64,000 bases of DNA from Lysinibacillus sp. BPa_S21 (GCF_023337795.1 NZ_JALIRS010000001.1:1-64000); one strand, 5' to 3'. Shown: positions 8,899-17,407, counted from the first letter of the stretch. Notes: generated by a model not told the origin, from the sequence alone. Numbers and translations: made by a program.

Positions 8899-9018
8899 GT
8901 TCTTCGGGGTAGGGTGAAATTCCCAATCGGCGGTGATGAAGCAATTCAAAGTCCGTGAGCGCAAGCTGATTTGGTGCAAATCCAAAACCGACAGTGACAG
9001 TCTGGATGGGAGAAGAAC
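8899..9018 (+). ncRNA. FMN riboswitch (RFN element), second copy
   Basis: A second complete FMN aptamer, nearly identical in its core to the first; differences are confined to P1 (GTTCTTC / GAAGAAC) and a few variable positions. It begins about 25 bases after the first terminator's T-tract and is followed by a separate terminator (9093-9124) before ribE. Intact conserved loops argue that both copies can bind FMN. The compensated P1 changes (both strands differ between the copies) indicate selection on structure rather than a very recent duplication. Confidence 0.97.
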
Positions 9019-9092
9019 GACGAGATGATAGCCTATGGAAAAATTTTATATCCATGAGGTTTATTTGTTGACGTCTTATGTATATGCACTCC

Positions 9093-9124
9093 CAAACCCC
9101 TTAAATCTAAGGGGTTTTTTGTTT
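9093..9124 (+). terminator. Terminator of the second FMN riboswitch
   Basis: AAACCCCTTA pairs with TAAGGGGTTT, followed by a T-rich tract, 39 bases before the ribE start. Confidence 0.9.
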
Positions 9125-9162
9125 GAACAAAAATGATTAAATGAATGAAAGTAGGTGAAAAA

Positions 9163-9801
9163 ATGTTTACAGGAATTGTTGAGGATATTGGCACCGTAAA
9201 AACCTTGCAAAGCGATCGACAAAGTATGAAAATTACTGTTATTTCAAAGAGAATGGTAGAGGATGTAAAGCTTGGGGACAGTATAGCGGTCAATGGTGTT
9301 TGTTTAACAGTGATCCATTTTACTGAACAAGAGCTAACGATGGATGTCATGCCTGAGACAGTGAGCGCAACAAATTTACAGCAGCTCGCAATTGGAGATC
9401 CGGTAAATTTGGAGCGTGCAATGTCAGCTAATGGTCGTTTCGGTGGTCATTTCGTATCCGGGCATGTAGACGGGGTAGGGAAAGTAGTGCGAAAGCGGCC
9501 GTTAGCAAATGCAGTCTATATTGATATCGAGCTATCAAAGGAGTTAACGAGCTTCTGTATTCCAAAGGGCTCCATCACAATTGATGGAACGAGCTTAACA
9601 CTCTTCCACGTTGAGAATAATAGTGTCACAGTATCTTTAATACCCCACACATACAAAGAAACCATTTTAGGTAAGAAGAAGATTGGTGAGCTCGTCAATG
9701 TAGAAACCGATTTAGTTGGAAAATACATTTTGCATCAACTTAAGAGTGGACAGGAACCACCGACCATTACAAGGGATTTCTTAGCGCAAAACGGGTTTTA
9801 A
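9163..9801 (+). CDS. ribE: Riboflavin synthase, alpha subunit
   Basis: The enzyme dismutates two 6,7-dimethyl-8-ribityllumazine molecules into riboflavin. The sequence shows the diagnostic N-terminus MFTGIVEDIGTV and two homologous lumazine-binding barrels, each with an N-terminal MFTGI/IELS-like strand; the barrel motifs are SIAVNGVCLTV and GSITIDGTSLTL. GGHFVSGHVDG is the conserved loop between barrels. Length (212 residues) is normal. The start at 9163 follows AGTAGGTGA. It is the first gene after two FMN riboswitches. In B. subtilis the same gene follows ribD; no ribD is present here. Confidence 0.96.
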   Translation: MFTGIVEDIGTVKTLQSDRQSMKITVISKRMVEDVKLGDSIAVNGVCLTVIHFTEQELTMDVMPETVSATNLQQLAIGDPVNLERAMSANGRFGGHFVSGHVDGVGKVVRKRPLANAVYIDIELSKELTSFCIPKGSITIDGTSLTLFHVENNSVTVSLIPHTYKETILGKKKIGELVNVETDLVGKYILHQLKSGQEPPTITRDFLAQNGF

Positions 9802-9806
9802 CTTCG

Positions 9807-9885
9807 CTCAGCAGAAAGAAGTTAAAGCCTTCAGCGGATGTTACGGAATCGGAAAGGAATATGCCGAGGCATTAATTGATTCAAC
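9807..9885. repeat. Palindromic interspersed repeat, family A (short form)
   Basis: The block GAAAGAAGTTAAAGCCT...GCGGATGT...GGAATCGGAAAGGA...ATGCCGAGGCA..AATTGATT..AAC recurs at 36014-36129 in a longer form with the matching half CCGATTCC, and more weakly at 15536-15637. This copy lies in the ribE-ribB gap and lacks the central 50 bases, so it has lost the second arm of its hairpin. It ends just before the ribB ribosome binding site. Confidence 0.75.
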
Positions 9886-9909
9886 ATTTTCTAACAGGAG
9901 GTGGCAATA

Positions 9910-10539
9910 ATGCTACATTCAATTGAAGAAGCAATCGAGGATTTAAAACAAGGTAAGATCATTATTGTCGTAGATGATGAGGACCGAGAAAACGAAGGGG
10001 ATTTACTAGCACTTGCGGAATTTATGACTCCCGAAACCATTAACTTTATGGCGACTTATGGAAGAGGTCTTATTTGTACACCGATTTCTCAGCAACTTGC
10101 ACAAAAATTAGCATTAAATCCTATGGTAAGTATGAATACAGACCATCATCAAACGGCATTTACCGTTAGTATAGATCATGTAAACACATCAACTGGAATC
10201 AGCGCCTTTGAACGGGCAATGACTATACAAAAAATGATAGAACCCCAAGCAAAAGCTGCAGATTTTCATAGACCAGGCCATGTATTTCCGTTAATAGCAA
10301 AGGACAATGGTGTATTAGAGCGTAGAGGACATACAGAAGCTACAATTGATTTGGCCAAGCTCTGTAATAGTATTCCTGCGGGCATTATATGCGAAATAAT
10401 GGGCGACAATGGCAAAATGCTACGTTTTAACGACCTTGTTAAATATGCAGCACAACATCAATTAAAAATGATTTCAATTGAAGCATTAGTAACATATCGT
10501 CGTCAACAAATAATGGATGAAAACACAATAACAATATAA
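9910..10539 (+). CDS. ribB: 3,4-dihydroxy-2-butanone-4-phosphate synthase (stand-alone RibB)
   Basis: This enzyme converts ribulose 5-phosphate into the four-carbon unit of riboflavin. Motifs: [11 protein letters not shown] (Mg and acidic active-site residues) near residue 25, [12 protein letters not shown] near 55, STGISAFER near 105, [11 protein letters not shown] near 130, and [12 protein letters not shown] near 150. The protein stops at 209 residues, as in E. coli RibB, whereas Bacillus RibBA normally carries a GTP cyclohydrolase II half. That half is missing and no remnant is visible in the following 190 bases. The ATG at 9910 follows AGGAGGTGG; the upstream GTG lies in that site. Confidence 0.95.
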   Translation: MLHSIEEAIEDLKQGKIIIVVDDEDRENEGDLLALAEFMTPETINFMATYGRGLICTPISQQLAQKLALNPMVSMNTDHHQTAFTVSIDHVNTSTGISAFERAMTIQKMIEPQAKAADFHRPGHVFPLIAKDNGVLERRGHTEATIDLAKLCNSIPAGIICEIMGDNGKMLRFNDLVKYAAQHQLKMISIEALVTYRRQQIMDENTITI

Positions 10540-10586
10540 AAAAAGGCTGATCACCAAAAGGTATTAATAACTATACCATGTATATA

Positions 10587-10697
10587 GTTGATTTCCGTTC
10601 CGGCTGGGCGACTCGTAGGGATCAGTGTCACGGTGGAGCGAGCATCATAAGTAAAGCGCTCATCGGACACCTCCAGCGCCCAATCGGAAATCAATCA
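10587..10697. repeat. Palindromic interspersed repeat, family B, between ribB and ribH
   Basis: The element starts GTTGATTTCCGTTCCGGCTGGGCG and ends with the inverted form CGCCCAATCGGAAATCAATC; inner parts (CACGGTGGAGCGAG, CGCTCATCGGACACCTCC) also pair. A shorter copy with the same 5' end is at 20942-21005. It sits between stop and ribosome binding site inside an operon, so it would be transcribed and fold into a large hairpin. Confidence 0.75.
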
Positions 10698-10734
10698 GCA
10701 TATGGTGATGAGCCATAAAAAGGAGATAAGAAAA

Positions 10735-11202
10735 ATGGGAAACACTTTTGAAGCACAATTAATTGGTACAGATTTAAAAATAGCGGTCGTAGTAGGTCGT
10801 TTCAATGAATTTATTACAAGCAAATTATTAGACGGTGCATTAGATGGTTTAAAACGTCATGGTGTGGATGAGAATGCTATCGATGTGGCATGGGTTCCAG
10901 GTGCATTTGAAGTTCCATTCATCGCGAAACAGTTAGCTGAAACAAAAAAATATGATGCAATTATTGGATTAGGTACAGTAATCCGTGGTTCAACAACACA
11001 TTATGATTACGTATGTAATGAATCCGCAAAAGGTATTGCAAATGTGTCACTAACTACAAATGTACCTGTTATTTTTGGCATTGTTACTACAGAAAATATT
11101 GAACAAGCGATTGAGCGCGCGGGGACTAAATCAGGAAATAAAGGCTATGACGCGGCAATGTCTGCTATTGAAATGGCAAATTTAAAAAAGATGATTGGAT
11201 AA
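10735..11202 (+). CDS. ribH: 6,7-dimethyl-8-ribityllumazine synthase
   Basis: Lumazine synthase condenses the RibB product with 5-amino-6-ribitylaminouracil. Characteristic segments: [11 protein letters not shown] at the N-terminal active site, [31 protein letters not shown]-type sequence (substrate-binding loop, catalytic His), [12 protein letters not shown], and the C-terminal [13 protein letters not shown]. Length of 155 residues is typical of the icosahedral shell-forming enzymes. The start at 10735 has AAGGAGATAAG at proper spacing; the longer frame from 10702 begins inside the family B repeat and is rejected. It is the last gene of the riboflavin operon. Confidence 0.96.
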   Translation: MGNTFEAQLIGTDLKIAVVVGRFNEFITSKLLDGALDGLKRHGVDENAIDVAWVPGAFEVPFIAKQLAETKKYDAIIGLGTVIRGSTTHYDYVCNESAKGIANVSLTTNVPVIFGIVTTENIEQAIERAGTKSGNKGYDAAMSAIEMANLKKMIG

Positions 11203-11349
11203 ATCGTAGATCATAGAAAATAATTCTGAGGAAGTATTTTGAATATTTTTTTAAACCATGGAGAAAATATCCTTAAGTGTATTTATGTTATTACTCATAA
11301 ATGTACTAATTTGGAGCTGGCTCAGTAGGAGATGAGGGATATTTCTTCA

Positions 11350-12804
11350 ATGGAACAGGAGTTAAATTTGAAATCTTTGAAGTCGCTATTTCAACGCTCT
11401 GCTGATGTGATATTTCAAGAGTATTTCTTTCAACAACATAAAGTACATTTGATAAAATGTGAAGCGATGATCGATGAGCGGTTACTGCAGACCGTGATAG
11501 TACAACGGGTACAATCATTATTTACGGAAGCATCGGATGAATTGTTAGAGGAACATATACAAACAAATTTACACATTCCTCATCTGCAGAGAATAACAAG
11601 TAAAAATGATGCCATGACAAGAGTCTATAAAGGACATGTTTTACTATATTTTGAACATCTGAATTTGTTGTATACAAGTTATATCGCTAAAAAACCAAAT
11701 CGGGAGCCTAAAGAAACAACTCTTGAATTAGTTGTCAGAGGCCCTAGAGATGATTTTATTGAGGATGTTTTTATCAATATTGCTTTAATACGAAAACGAG
11801 TACCTACAAATTCATTAAGTGTTGAAACATACGAACTTGGTAAACGCTCCAAAACAACCGTAGCTGTACTTTATTTTGAAGATGTCGTCAATCAAAAGAT
11901 GCTTGAGAAAATAAAATCACAGCTGCAACGAATTGATGCGGATATTGTATTTAGTGGGGATTTATTGATGGAAAGAATTGAACAGAGTGCAAAAATCCTT
12001 CCTAGACATGATTATACTGGACGCCCTGATTATGCTGTACAAGCTTTAAGTAGAGGGCGAGTGATTATCATAGTTGATGGTGTATCATACGCTGTTATTA
12101 CACCTGCCAATACAATGTTACTCTTTAAATCCGGTGAGGATAACGAATATCCAATTATTGTAAGTTCGATGGAGCGTATACTCCGAATAATAGCGATCTT
12201 AATAAGTATACTTTTACCAGGTTTTTGGCTTGCACTTTCAACTTACCACCAAAATCAATTGCCATTCATTCTATTGGCAACAGTTGTTGAGTCTAGAACA
12301 GGCCTCCCATTTCCAACAATTCTTGAAACACTAATGATGCTTTTTATGTTTGAAATATTTCGAGAGGCAAATATACATTTACCCAATGTTATTAGTGGTT
12401 CCATAAGTGTTGTTGGGGGGTTGATAATAGGTGACGCTGCTATTAAAGCGGGTGTTACGAGCCCGTCCATGATTGTAGTTATAGCTACTTCAAGTATTGC
12501 TGCCTTTACACTTGGCAATCAATCTATTGTATCCGCAATGAGCATTCTCAGGGTAATTATTATTTTAGCATCGGCCTTTTTTGGGTTATTTGGATTCTTC
12601 GTTTCGGTGTTTTTCATCTTGCTTTATACTGCCAATATACGGGTTCTAGGTGTTCCATACTTAAATATGGGCGCAGATTTAAATTGGCAGGATATTAAAA
12701 AATCTTTAGTTCGCTTATCTCCTTCAGGGTATCGTATGCGACCAAAATTTTTAAATGTACAGGATGAAACAAAGACATCGAGTAAGAAAAAAATAAATAC
12801 TTAG
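11350..12804 (+). CDS. GerA-family spore germination receptor, A-subunit type (orphan)
   Basis: A protein of about 484 residues. The soluble N-terminal half (to about 270) contains the family segments GPRDDFIEDVFINIALIRKR and GRVIIIVDG. The C-terminal half has about five membrane helices, with LPFILLATVVESRTGLPFPT, LPNVISGSISVVGGLIIGD and ATSSIAAFTL. These are typical of GerAA/GerBA/GerKA subunits that sense germinants in the spore inner membrane. No B (permease-like) or C (lipoprotein) subunit gene follows, which is unusual for a receptor operon. The start is uncertain: ATG 11332 abuts an AGGAG, ATG 11350 has GAGGG about 11 bases upstream; I use 11350. Confidence 0.9.
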   Translation: MEQELNLKSLKSLFQRSADVIFQEYFFQQHKVHLIKCEAMIDERLLQTVIVQRVQSLFTEASDELLEEHIQTNLHIPHLQRITSKNDAMTRVYKGHVLLYFEHLNLLYTSYIAKKPNREPKETTLELVVRGPRDDFIEDVFINIALIRKRVPTNSLSVETYELGKRSKTTVAVLYFEDVVNQKMLEKIKSQLQRIDADIVFSGDLLMERIEQSAKILPRHDYTGRPDYAVQALSRGRVIIIVDGVSYAVITPANTMLLFKSGEDNEYPIIVSSMERILRIIAILISILLPGFWLALSTYHQNQLPFILLATVVESRTGLPFPTILETLMMLFMFEIFREANIHLPNVISGSISVVGGLIIGDAAIKAGVTSPSMIVVIATSSIAAFTLGNQSIVSAMSILRVIIILASAFFGLFGFFVSVFFILLYTANIRVLGVPYLNMGADLNWQDIKKSLVRLSPSGYRMRPKFLNVQDETKTSSKKKINT

Positions 12805-12811
12805 CATGAAG

Positions 12812-12842
12812 AGATCAGGTCTTTATAGGCCTGGTCTTTATA
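12812..12842 (+). terminator. Terminator after the GerA-family gene
   Basis: AGATCAGGTC pairs with GGCCTGGTCT (two G-U pairs) followed by TTTATA. Confidence 0.6.
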
Positions 12843-13437
12843 TGTTCTATTTTCACTTGGAAGCTTTATGATGAATATAGAAAACTGACCACATTAGATC
12901 AAAAGAGAAACGAATATTGTTCTTCTTTTTAGTTTACCTTCTAGAGAAGGATCATTAAACTAATGGTTGCGACCTGTACATACGTCCCTCGAAGTAAAAA
13001 AATTGTTTTAAAATTTAATCAGTCCCTAACAGCCTATTCAACCTGGGAAATAAGAAGGAAATAGTCAAATAGTAAGTGCGAAAAATGTCGGTTTTTGATA
13101 GCCAAAACGCTCATGTAGTGATAAAATGAGAACCAATATTCTTATTTAGAGAGGCGAAGAATTCTGAATTCGTAGGTATTTTACTAATAAATCGGGGAGG
13201 TGCTTTTAAGTAGGGCGAGTAGATAGCCAATGCTGTTGAATAATCTTGCGACTTTAAAAGGCAGAGTAAATTACTACGCTAATGATGAAATTTAAATAAT
13301 AGAATTGTTGGATATAAATATTTCCCTAGTAGAAAGTATACTTTGAATAAGACAACTGTTATTTTTTTTATGCGAAAATTAAGCCCAAACTAAATTAAGG
13401 CGATATTTATTTTATAGATGAGGAAGTACCAGTTTGT
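12843..13437. other. 600-bp non-coding gap upstream of the histidine kinase
   Basis: I see no open frame with a ribosome binding site on either strand, no RNA gene and no copy of the repeats found elsewhere in the window. A GGGGAGGTG at 13196-13203 looks like a ribosome binding site but is followed by stops in all frames within a few codons, which suggests decayed coding sequence. The kinase ATG at 13438 follows GATGAGGAAG. Confidence 0.5.
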
Positions 13438-14742
13438 ATGAAAACACGAAAAATAAGACTAATTTTAATACTATCAACTCTCTTATTAGTATTGTTTACA
13501 AGTTTAAACATCTTTTCATCCTTTATAAAGATGAAAAAGACAGTAGAAGAGTCAATAGCCAACCAAAGTCTAGAAGCGGCTATTTCTATCGCATCGACTA
13601 TTGATGTAGAGGCGTACAAACAATTTTTAGATAACCCTGTGGAAAACGATTATTATTGGCAATTAAGAAATTACTTAAATGATGCAAGATTAAAAATAGG
13701 TGCCTTATTTGTTTATACATTAGAGATTGATAATCCAAAGGTATCCAAAGCAATGATTATGGGTTTACCACCTGAATCTAAAGGCTTTTATATTGGAATG
13801 GACTGTACAGTACCCGAGATGCAAGTGCAAAGAGCTTATAATGGAGAAACATTTATAACAGATGTAATACAAGATTCTATATATGGCTCCTACTTAACTG
13901 TTGGTGCACCTATTAAGGATGAAACAGGGAAAGCTATTGCATACCTAGGTATTGATATTAGTGCAGACACATTAAATGGCATAAAGGGAAAAGTGATCGA
14001 AGACAATCTTTATGTCTTTATTTTTAATGGTGTACTTATTTTAATCGTTATCGGCTCTGTTTTCTTCTTACAGAGATGGTATCAAAAAGAAGTAGCGAAG
14101 GAAGTTGGAGCAACAGAAGATACATATCAAGCAGAAATTAAAACTTTAATCACATCCGTGTCCTCTTTAAGACATGATTTTACAAATCACATACAAGTAT
14201 TGCATGGATTTCTGCAATTAGATAGACCTGATCAGGCCAAGCAATATTTATCTTCACTATCCAAAGAGGTTCAGACAATTAAGTCTCTCAAATTAAATAT
14301 TGATCATCCTGGCTTGGCGATATTATTACAAACGAAAAAACTAACTGCACAAAATCATAATATTGATATGGATTTCACTGTCTCGCAGGATACATTTAAT
14401 AAAATTAAAACAACGGATTTAATCAAAATCTTGTCGAATTTAATAGATAATGCGATTGATGCGACAAATGAATTACCGGAAGAGCAACGAAAAATTACAA
14501 TTGGCTGTAAAGCCGATGATAAGCAATATGAATTTAAGGTTACAAATACCGGACCAAATATTAAAGAAGCAGGGCAAATATTCAAGCAAGGATTTTCTAC
14601 AAAGAAACCAGGAAATGGTAAAATAAGAGGGCAGGGCTTGTTTATTGTGAATGAAATTGTTAATAAGTACGACGGTCAAATTTCTATTGATTCATCAAAA
14701 CATTTAGAGACAACTGCAACAGTAATCATTCCAATAAAGTAA
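13438..14742 (+). CDS. Sensor histidine kinase, SpoOB-type dimerisation domain (orphan)
   Basis: A 434-residue membrane kinase. TM1 spans about residues 8-28, then an extracytoplasmic Cache-like sensor domain (30-190) that contains GAPIKDETGKAIAYLGIDIS, TM2 at about 197-217, a short coiled coil, and the kinase core. The phosphoacceptor region is SLRHDFTNHIQVLHGFLQL near residue 243, the SPOB_a pattern seen in DcuS/CitA/LytS-like and Spo0B-like kinases. The ATP-binding domain has NLIDNAIDAT (N box), a degenerate G1 near VTNTGPN, and GQGLFIVNEI (G2). No response regulator is adjacent, and a terminator follows, so the partner is elsewhere. Ligand unknown; Cache domains often bind small organic molecules. 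Confidence 0.88.
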   Translation: MKTRKIRLILILSTLLLVLFTSLNIFSSFIKMKKTVEESIANQSLEAAISIASTIDVEAYKQFLDNPVENDYYWQLRNYLNDARLKIGALFVYTLEIDNPKVSKAMIMGLPPESKGFYIGMDCTVPEMQVQRAYNGETFITDVIQDSIYGSYLTVGAPIKDETGKAIAYLGIDISADTLNGIKGKVIEDNLYVFIFNGVLILIVIGSVFFLQRWYQKEVAKEVGATEDTYQAEIKTLITSVSSLRHDFTNHIQVLHGFLQLDRPDQAKQYLSSLSKEVQTIKSLKLNIDHPGLAILLQTKKLTAQNHNIDMDFTVSQDTFNKIKTTDLIKILSNLIDNAIDATNELPEEQRKITIGCKADDKQYEFKVTNTGPNIKEAGQIFKQGFSTKKPGNGKIRGQGLFIVNEIVNKYDGQISIDSSKHLETTATVIIPIK

Positions 14743-14748
14743 ATTTCT

Positions 14749-14785
14749 AAACTTCCTACAGAAAATTGTAGGAAGTTTTATTTTT
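14749..14785 (+). terminator. Terminator after the histidine kinase
   Basis: AACTTCCTACA / TGTAGGAAGTT stem followed by TTATTTTT. Confidence 0.9.
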
Positions 14786-14980
14786 GATTGAAAAACAATG
14801 CTACTTACGTTGTTGCTTCGCTATAGCACAAAAACGCCTGTGGCTAAAGTTTTTTTCACTATAAATAAAGTTTTTTATGCGAAAAGCTGCTTTGACTTTC
14901 ACTTTCACATTTTTTGAGCTATTCATTTCATATATTACTAATAATCGAAATGGTATTCTATAGGGAGGGGGTTGAAATAT

Positions 14981-15535
14981 TTGGATAAATCAATCCTTGA
15001 TTTATTGAAAAAGGGTGGATTCATCTTGTATGCTAGGCATGGTCAAGCAACGGTTGGGGTAGACCAGCCAAATTTAAATTTCCAAGATTGTGTTACTCAA
15101 AGAAATTTGTCTGAATTCGGGCGGAGAGAGGCAATTTACTTTGGACAGCTGCTTCGCTATTTTCAAGTTCCGATCCATTCACCGATTGTCGCAAGTCCTT
15201 TTTGTCGTACAATCGAAACAGCACAGCTAGCATTTCCGTATGCCTATATCCGAATTGATCCAATAGGGTATGAGATTTATAAATTGGGTGGGCATATCTC
15301 TAGCATTGAAAAAACAAATATATTATCAAACCTTCAATCGGTGTTAGAAAGAAAGCCGCCGCAGGGGCTGAATCAAGTGATCATTGCCCATAGCTTTCCC
15401 GAAGATGTTGGATTAGGGAATATTGCGAATATGGGAATGGTTATTGTCGAGCCCAAAGGTCCTGGAAATGGTTATGAAATAATAAAAAAATTAACTTTAG
15501 AAGATCTATCTTTTTTAGGGAATAGCACAAATTAA
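14981..15535 (+). CDS. Histidine phosphatase family protein
   Basis: A protein of about 184 residues with the phosphoglycerate-mutase-like fold. The catalytic signature ARHGQA near residue 20 gives the phosphorylated histidine; ASPFCRTIETAQLAF near 70 holds the conserved Arg; and VIIAHSFPEDVG near 130 holds the second His. I use TTG 14981 with GGGAGGGGG about nine bases upstream; a TTG at 14972 abuts that site. The sequence is short and lacks the usual length of PhoE/GpmB enzymes, and the substrate is unknown. Confidence 0.8.
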   Translation: MDKSILDLLKKGGFILYARHGQATVGVDQPNLNFQDCVTQRNLSEFGRREAIYFGQLLRYFQVPIHSPIVASPFCRTIETAQLAFPYAYIRIDPIGYEIYKLGGHISSIEKTNILSNLQSVLERKPPQGLNQVIIAHSFPEDVGLGNIANMGMVIVEPKGPGNGYEIIKKLTLEDLSFLGNSTN

Positions 15536-15637
15536 ACTTCTTTCAGTATGGATGTCGCGGAATGGGTGTTCTTCATTGTAGGCCTAAATACACACAAAGC
15601 TGATTCCGCGTACAATTATTTCGAGGCATAATTGATG
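15536..15637. repeat. Palindromic interspersed repeat, family A (divergent copy)
   Basis: The right part GATTCCGCGTACAATTATTTCGAGGCATAATTGAT matches the right part of the 36014-36129 copy apart from scattered changes, and the left half CTTTCAG..GGATGTCGCGGAAT matches its left part. The two halves form an imperfect hairpin (GCGGAAT / ATTCCGC). Confidence 0.6.
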
Positions 15638-15658
15638 ATAAAGGGATGGGAGAAAAAC

Positions 15659-16507
15659 ATGGAAATAAAAACAGTATCACAGTGCACTTTAGAAGAAACT
15701 TTAAAAACTTGGAATAAAGGCTTTGAGGGGTATTTTGTACAAATAGAAATGAATGAAGAGATGTTTTTAAATCGACTCGTTGGAGAAGGACTATCGCCAG
15801 AGCTTTCAATCGTCGCATTTGAACATAATAATCCCGTTGGTATTGTATTAAACGGCATTAGACAAATTGATGGTAAGAAAACTTCTTGGAATGGAGGAAC
15901 AGGTATCTCTCCAGACTATCGTGGTAAAGGTATTTCTCGTGCTTTAATGGAAGAAACTATCGCTATTTATGAAAGAGAGAATGTGGAGATTGCAACGCTT
16001 GAAGCTATTAAAGAGAATAAAGTTGCTATTGCGTTGTATGAGAAATACGGATATACAATCACAAATCAATTGCTATTTTTAAGTGGCGAATTTGCACCAA
16101 AAATAGAGGAGCAAAACGCCATTCATGCGGAAACTATTCGGCCAGAACAGCTACCGTATTTATCCTTTTATCAGGAAGATGTTCCTTGGCAATGTAGCTG
16201 GCAAAGTAATAAACAAGGAGAAGCTAAAGTATTTTTCAACATGAATAATGAGGCGATTGGCTATATGTTATATAGAATTGTATTCGATACAGATGGCACG
16301 ATCGACCACATAGTGCTGTATCAATTAGAGTTATTGGAGAAAGGCACTGTAGACTATATTCCACACTTTATCGCAAGCATTACAAATCACAAAGTAAAAC
16401 TAGCAACGGTTAACTTTCCATTAAGTAATCCAGCCACGAGTTATTTGATGGAACATGGGCTTGTAGTACAGACAGAGCAAGTGCAAATGAAGAAGACGAT
16501 GGCTTAA
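15659..16507 (+). CDS. GNAT-family N-acetyltransferase
   Basis: A 282-residue protein. Residues 1-145 form a GNAT domain with the acetyl-CoA pyrophosphate-binding motif SPDYRGKGISRALM near residue 90 and the following ENKVAIALYEKYGY pattern. The remaining 130 residues look like a second, more diverged GNAT-type half (YMLYRIVFDTDGTIDHIVLY), an arrangement seen in tandem-GNAT enzymes. The start at 15659 follows GGGATGGGAG; the longer frame begins in the repeat. Substrate unknown. It is a single-gene unit with the family A repeat directly upstream. Confidence 0.85.
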   Translation: MEIKTVSQCTLEETLKTWNKGFEGYFVQIEMNEEMFLNRLVGEGLSPELSIVAFEHNNPVGIVLNGIRQIDGKKTSWNGGTGISPDYRGKGISRALMEETIAIYERENVEIATLEAIKENKVAIALYEKYGYTITNQLLFLSGEFAPKIEEQNAIHAETIRPEQLPYLSFYQEDVPWQCSWQSNKQGEAKVFFNMNNEAIGYMLYRIVFDTDGTIDHIVLYQLELLEKGTVDYIPHFIASITNHKVKLATVNFPLSNPATSYLMEHGLVVQTEQVQMKKTMA

Positions 16508-16587
16508 AAGTTGCGAGGTGTTATGGAAAAGTTGAAATAGTAAGCGCCTGTTGTTTCAAATCGTTTTAAAAAGAAGGTGTTTTAATT

Positions 16588-16956
16588 ATGAGGAAGACAC
16601 TCATATGTAATTTACTAATATTCATTTTGGTAGGTTGTACACCAGCTATAAATACGAATCCAACAGCGAAATCAATTCTTAAAGAACATTCTCAGGCAGA
16701 TATTCTTCAATATAATAATTTGATTTATATAAATGCTACAAGCTTGGAATCGATGAAAGAAATAGAATATATTAAGTGTAAGAAGATCGGAGAAATTATT
16801 AAAACTACAAACTCCTCTAAAAATTTCCAAGATTTTTATGCTACTCAACTGGAAAGCGGAACAGAAATTTACTCTACAAATGATAATAATATTTATACAA
16901 TCATTGCGGACACAAATGGGCAACAAATACTGTATATGGCTTTGCTTGAAGGCTAG
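16588..16956 (+). CDS. Small predicted lipoprotein, unknown function
   Basis: A 122-residue product with a short signal peptide and lipobox I-L-V-G-C ending near residue 17, so it should be lipid-anchored outside the membrane. The mature part shows no family I recognise. It has alternating beta-type segments and ends QQILYMALLEG. The RBS AAAGAAGGTG precedes ATG. It is followed by a strong terminator. Confidence 0.75.
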   Translation: MRKTLICNLLIFILVGCTPAINTNPTAKSILKEHSQADILQYNNLIYINATSLESMKEIEYIKCKKIGEIIKTTNSSKNFQDFYATQLESGTEIYSTNDNNIYTIIADTNGQQILYMALLEG

Positions 16957-17005
16957 TTAGGTATAAAAGGGCCTTGTTGTGTCTCATTTTTTATCAATAC
17001 TGAAG

Positions 17006-17043
17006 AAAAAGCAAGTCTCCGTTTAAAAGAGACTTGCTTTTTT
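17006..17043 (+). terminator. Intrinsic terminator after the small lipoprotein gene
   Basis: AAAAAGCAAGTCTC / GAGACTTGCTTTTTT, a perfect 14-bp stem with a T-tract. Confidence 0.92.
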
Positions 17044-17152
17044 GATTCCATTTACCGGAAAGTGATAAACAAAACTAATATTATATTAATAAAATTGAAT
17101 CATAAGTGCTTTTTTTAACCAAACTAATGAAAAAGATAAGAAAGGTGATGAC

Positions 17153-17380
17153 ATGCAGCAACACCAATATAATGCAGGGGATATCGTCTACATTTTTTAT
17201 CGTAACCCACATTTTCAAGATATAGCAAATATACAAGAAGCGGCAATAGTCAACAATCCGGATCATCCACATGAGCTGGCACTATTTTTTTGGGAGAAGT
17301 ATTATCCGTTAACGAACGATATACTAATATATACAAGCGAAATGGATGCAGAGCAAGCGTATCATCAGTATTTCCATTGA
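17153..17380 (+). CDS. splA: SplA-family regulator, without splB
   Basis: A 75-residue protein matching SplA, the small TRAP-like regulator of the spore photoproduct lyase operon. It has the near-invariant opening GDIVYIFYRNPHFQDIANIQ, then EAAIVNNPDHPHELALFFWE and a YYPLTND stretch. In B. subtilis splA lies immediately upstream of splB, the radical-SAM enzyme that reverses UV spore photoproduct. Here no splB follows: the next 370 bases contain a terminator and a Nudix relic on the other strand. Either splB is elsewhere or it has been lost. RBS AAAGGTGATG precedes ATG. Confidence 0.88.
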   Translation: MQQHQYNAGDIVYIFYRNPHFQDIANIQEAAIVNNPDHPHELALFFWEKYYPLTNDILIYTSEMDAEQAYHQYFH

Positions 17381-17407
17381 TGAAGGATGAAAAAATAAAC
17401 ATCCTTA

